Part shown: piece after piece, positions 50,574 to 51,728 of the stretch
Layout of the letters: each line of letters starts with the position of its first letter
How positions within the stretch are numbered: position 1 is the stretch's first letter
Origin: Synergistaceae bacterium
GTDB lineage: Bacteria; Synergistota; Synergistia; Synergistales; Aminobacteriaceae
Reading direction: 5' to 3'
NCBI GenBank assembly: GCA_018436725.1
Contig: JAHDKT010000011.1
Coordinates: 1 to 51,728 of the forward strand
Length of the DNA: 51,728 bases
Made by a program: the position numbers and the translations under genes
The notes under the pieces: model-generated
What the model was told of the DNA's origin: nothing
Database searches by the model: none
The model's input: only the letters and a program-made list of their open reading frames with translations

Positions 50574-51499
50574 TTCGACGTTACCTTCTTCTCCTTGTTC
50601 GCGAGCAGAAGGCGGCACACGTGCTCCACCATCTGGGGTATTTCGGGCTTCGTGATCTGCGATTCCGCGCCGACGCTGGCCGCCTTGACCTTGATGTCCT
50701 GCGCCATGATGGACGAGAAAACGACGATCGGGATCTTCTTCAGATCGTTGTGCTCCTTCACTCGACGGGTGAGGGCGAGACCGTCGAGGCGGGGCATCTC
50801 CACGTCGGTGATGAGCAGGTCGTAGTGCTCGCCGAGGGTGTTCAGCTTGTCCCATGCTTCCTTGCCGTCGCCGGTGAGGACGAGGTTATGGAAGCCTCCC
50901 TGGCCGAGCACGTCGGCGATCTGCTTCCGGATGAGCGGAGAGTCCTCGGCGACGAGAATGCGGTACTGATCGAGGTCGCCCAGAGGGCTCGTCAGTTCGG
51001 CGGTCTTGGCGACGTCGATGGTGTAGCGCTTGGAGAGCGTCGGGTTGACCATCTGGACGATGGCTTCGTAGTCGAGCAGCAGCACGTTGCGCTCGTCGCG
51101 CTTGATGACATAGAGGACGTATTCGCCGAGGAAGGTCCCCGTAAGGGTGGAGTCCAGCTCCTCGGAGTTGATGCGGTAGATCCGTTCGACGGCGTCCACC
51201 ACGAATCCCAGCTTGATCTCGTTGAACTCGGCGATGATGACCTTGCTGGAATCGAGCGGGGTTTTCGCCTCGATTCCGAGGTGCACGCGCAGATCAAGAA
51301 GGGGAAGCACCTCTCCGCGGACGGAGGTGATGCCGATCATGGACGGATGGGATTCGGGGATGGTGCGGCATCCGGGCCAACGAAGTATCTCCCTGGTCTT
51401 GTCCACGTTGATTGCAAAGGTCTGGTCCCCAAGAAAGAACACCACAACCTGCCATTCGTTGGTTCCCACCTCGGTGATCACTTTTTTAACTTCCTGCAT
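50570..51499 (-). CDS. cheV: Chemotaxis coupling protein CheV (CheW-receiver fusion)
   Basis: 309 residues from the ATG with GGAGGG 8 nt upstream. CheW domain first (VVFFLGDQTFAINVDKTREIL, SVRGEVLPLLDLRVHLG, VERIYRI), then a receiver with acid pocket ILVAEDSPLIRKQI, phospho-acceptor Asp in LLITDVEMPRLDG and Lys in ITKPE. Couples chemoreceptors to CheA and adapts by phosphorylation. No other che genes are in the window. Confidence 0.95.
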   Translation of the reverse strand: MQEVKKVITEVGTNEWQVVVFFLGDQTFAINVDKTREILRWPGCRTIPESHPSMIGITSVRGEVLPLLDLRVHLGIEAKTPLDSSKVIIAEFNEIKLGFVVDAVERIYRINSEELDSTLTGTFLGEYVLYVIKRDERNVLLLDYEAIVQMVNPTLSKRYTIDVAKTAELTSPLGDLDQYRILVAEDSPLIRKQIADVLGQGGFHNLVLTGDGKEAWDKLNTLGEHYDLLITDVEMPRLDGLALTRRVKEHNDLKKIPIVVFSSIMAQDIKVKAASVGAESQITKPEIPQMVEHVCRLLLANKEKKVTSK

Positions 51500-51542
51500 G
51501 GACGCTCCCTCCTCCGACCGGAACGGATTGTTTTCCACAGCT

Positions 51543-51571
51543 ACTATATCCCATGCGGGCGCGGACCACAA
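51543..51571 (-). promoter_or_regulatory. cheV promoter
   Basis: -35 TTGTGG (51566-51571) and -10 TATAGT (51543-51548) spaced by 17 bp, 44 nt before the cheV ATG. The insertion-sequence end begins about 19 bp upstream. Confidence 0.65.
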
Positions 51572-51589
51572 GCCCCACCTCGGTACTTC

Positions 51590-51728
51590 TGTGACGAGAC
51601 AGCGATAATGTCATCCCCAGGTGGGACAGGGAAAATGTCATCTGTCATTCTAAGTGAATGATGAGGAGCGATGTTTTCTTGAGTCTGAAAGAAACGACGA
51701 AAGCGGTGATTCTGGACAGAGTCGTGAA
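51590..51728 (+). mobile_element. Left end of an insertion sequence (cut by window edge)
   Basis: Starts near TGTGACGAGACAG. Two direct 20-nt copies differing at three bases, at 51596-51615 and 51623-51642 (both ending AATGTCATC), look like tandem transposase-binding sites. A transposase-like frame follows. Family not certain; ISNCY/IS1202-like is a guess. The right end is outside the window. Confidence 0.5.
51679..51728 (+). CDS. N-terminus of a probable transposase (partial)
   Basis: TTG start with GAGGAG 8-9 nt upstream; reads (M)SLKETTKAVILDRVV to the window edge, resembling the start of helix-turn-helix transposases of the ISNCY type. Only 16 codons seen. Confidence 0.45.
   Translation, partial: MSLKETTKAVILDRVV

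Overview
The window is a GC-rich bacterial chromosome segment with long polycistronic operons. Two TRAP transporter cassettes, a phosphate regulon, a CheV adaptor and a primary sigma factor point to a free-living, probably anaerobic, amino/organic-acid-using bacterium. The mix is reminiscent of Synergistota, but that placement is inference: no rRNA gene is present. No tRNA genes were seen.

Layout. (1) 1-5699, minus strand: an IclR-controlled catabolic operon, iclR, kduI, TRAP small and large permease, TRAP binding protein, RraA-like aldolase, and a zinc alcohol dehydrogenase cut by the window edge. It is probably for import and breakdown of uronate-type keto sugars. (2) 5890-9593, plus: a hybrid histidine kinase overlapping an HD-GYP response regulator (cyclic-di-GMP breakdown). 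(3) 9669-16402, minus: a complete Pho regulon pstS-pstC-pstA-pstB-phoU-phoB-phoR behind an 11-bp-phased Pho box, with an attenuating hairpin after pstS. (4) 16518-20692: a HEPN/MNT toxin-antitoxin pair, a GNAT acetyltransferase, an exported amidohydrolase, an AraC regulator with a DUF2000 protein, and a decayed fusion relic of a second HEPN/MNT pair.

(5) 20742-36893 is a type I-E CRISPR-Cas locus read on the minus strand: cas3-cas8e-cas11-cas7e-cas5e-cas6e-cas1-cas2, then the array. The array has 76 repeats at an exact 61-bp period. It is split by a 2.48-kb IS21-family element that landed inside one spacer, leaving 33 leader-proximal and 43 leader-distal repeats. Removing the element and one copy of an imperfect target duplication restores a spacer of exactly normal length. 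Only 23 nt lie between the cas2 stop and the first repeat. A broken second cas3 lies upstream of the operon.

(6) 37128-40886: a HepT/MntA pair, a hicB relic, a structured leader plus an exported MBL-fold hydrolase, a hicA-hicB in-frame fusion behind its own operator, and a near-identical duplicated scrap of the ion-channel gene found 4.7 kb away. (7) 40926-45352, plus: a second TRAP cassette led by a GntR/FCD regulator with two operator palindromes, a DUF2848 protein and an unannotated-type 52-residue ORF. (8) 45471-51728: a voltage-gated-type potassium channel with a C-terminal zinc ribbon, an aspartate/glutamate racemase, a membrane metallophosphoesterase, rpoD, a protein of unknown function, cheV, and the left end of another insertion sequence running off the window.

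No wholly new system was identified. The most unusual items are the IS-split array, the nearly absent leader, the hicA-hicB fusion, the cas3 relic and the structured leader at 38223-38447.
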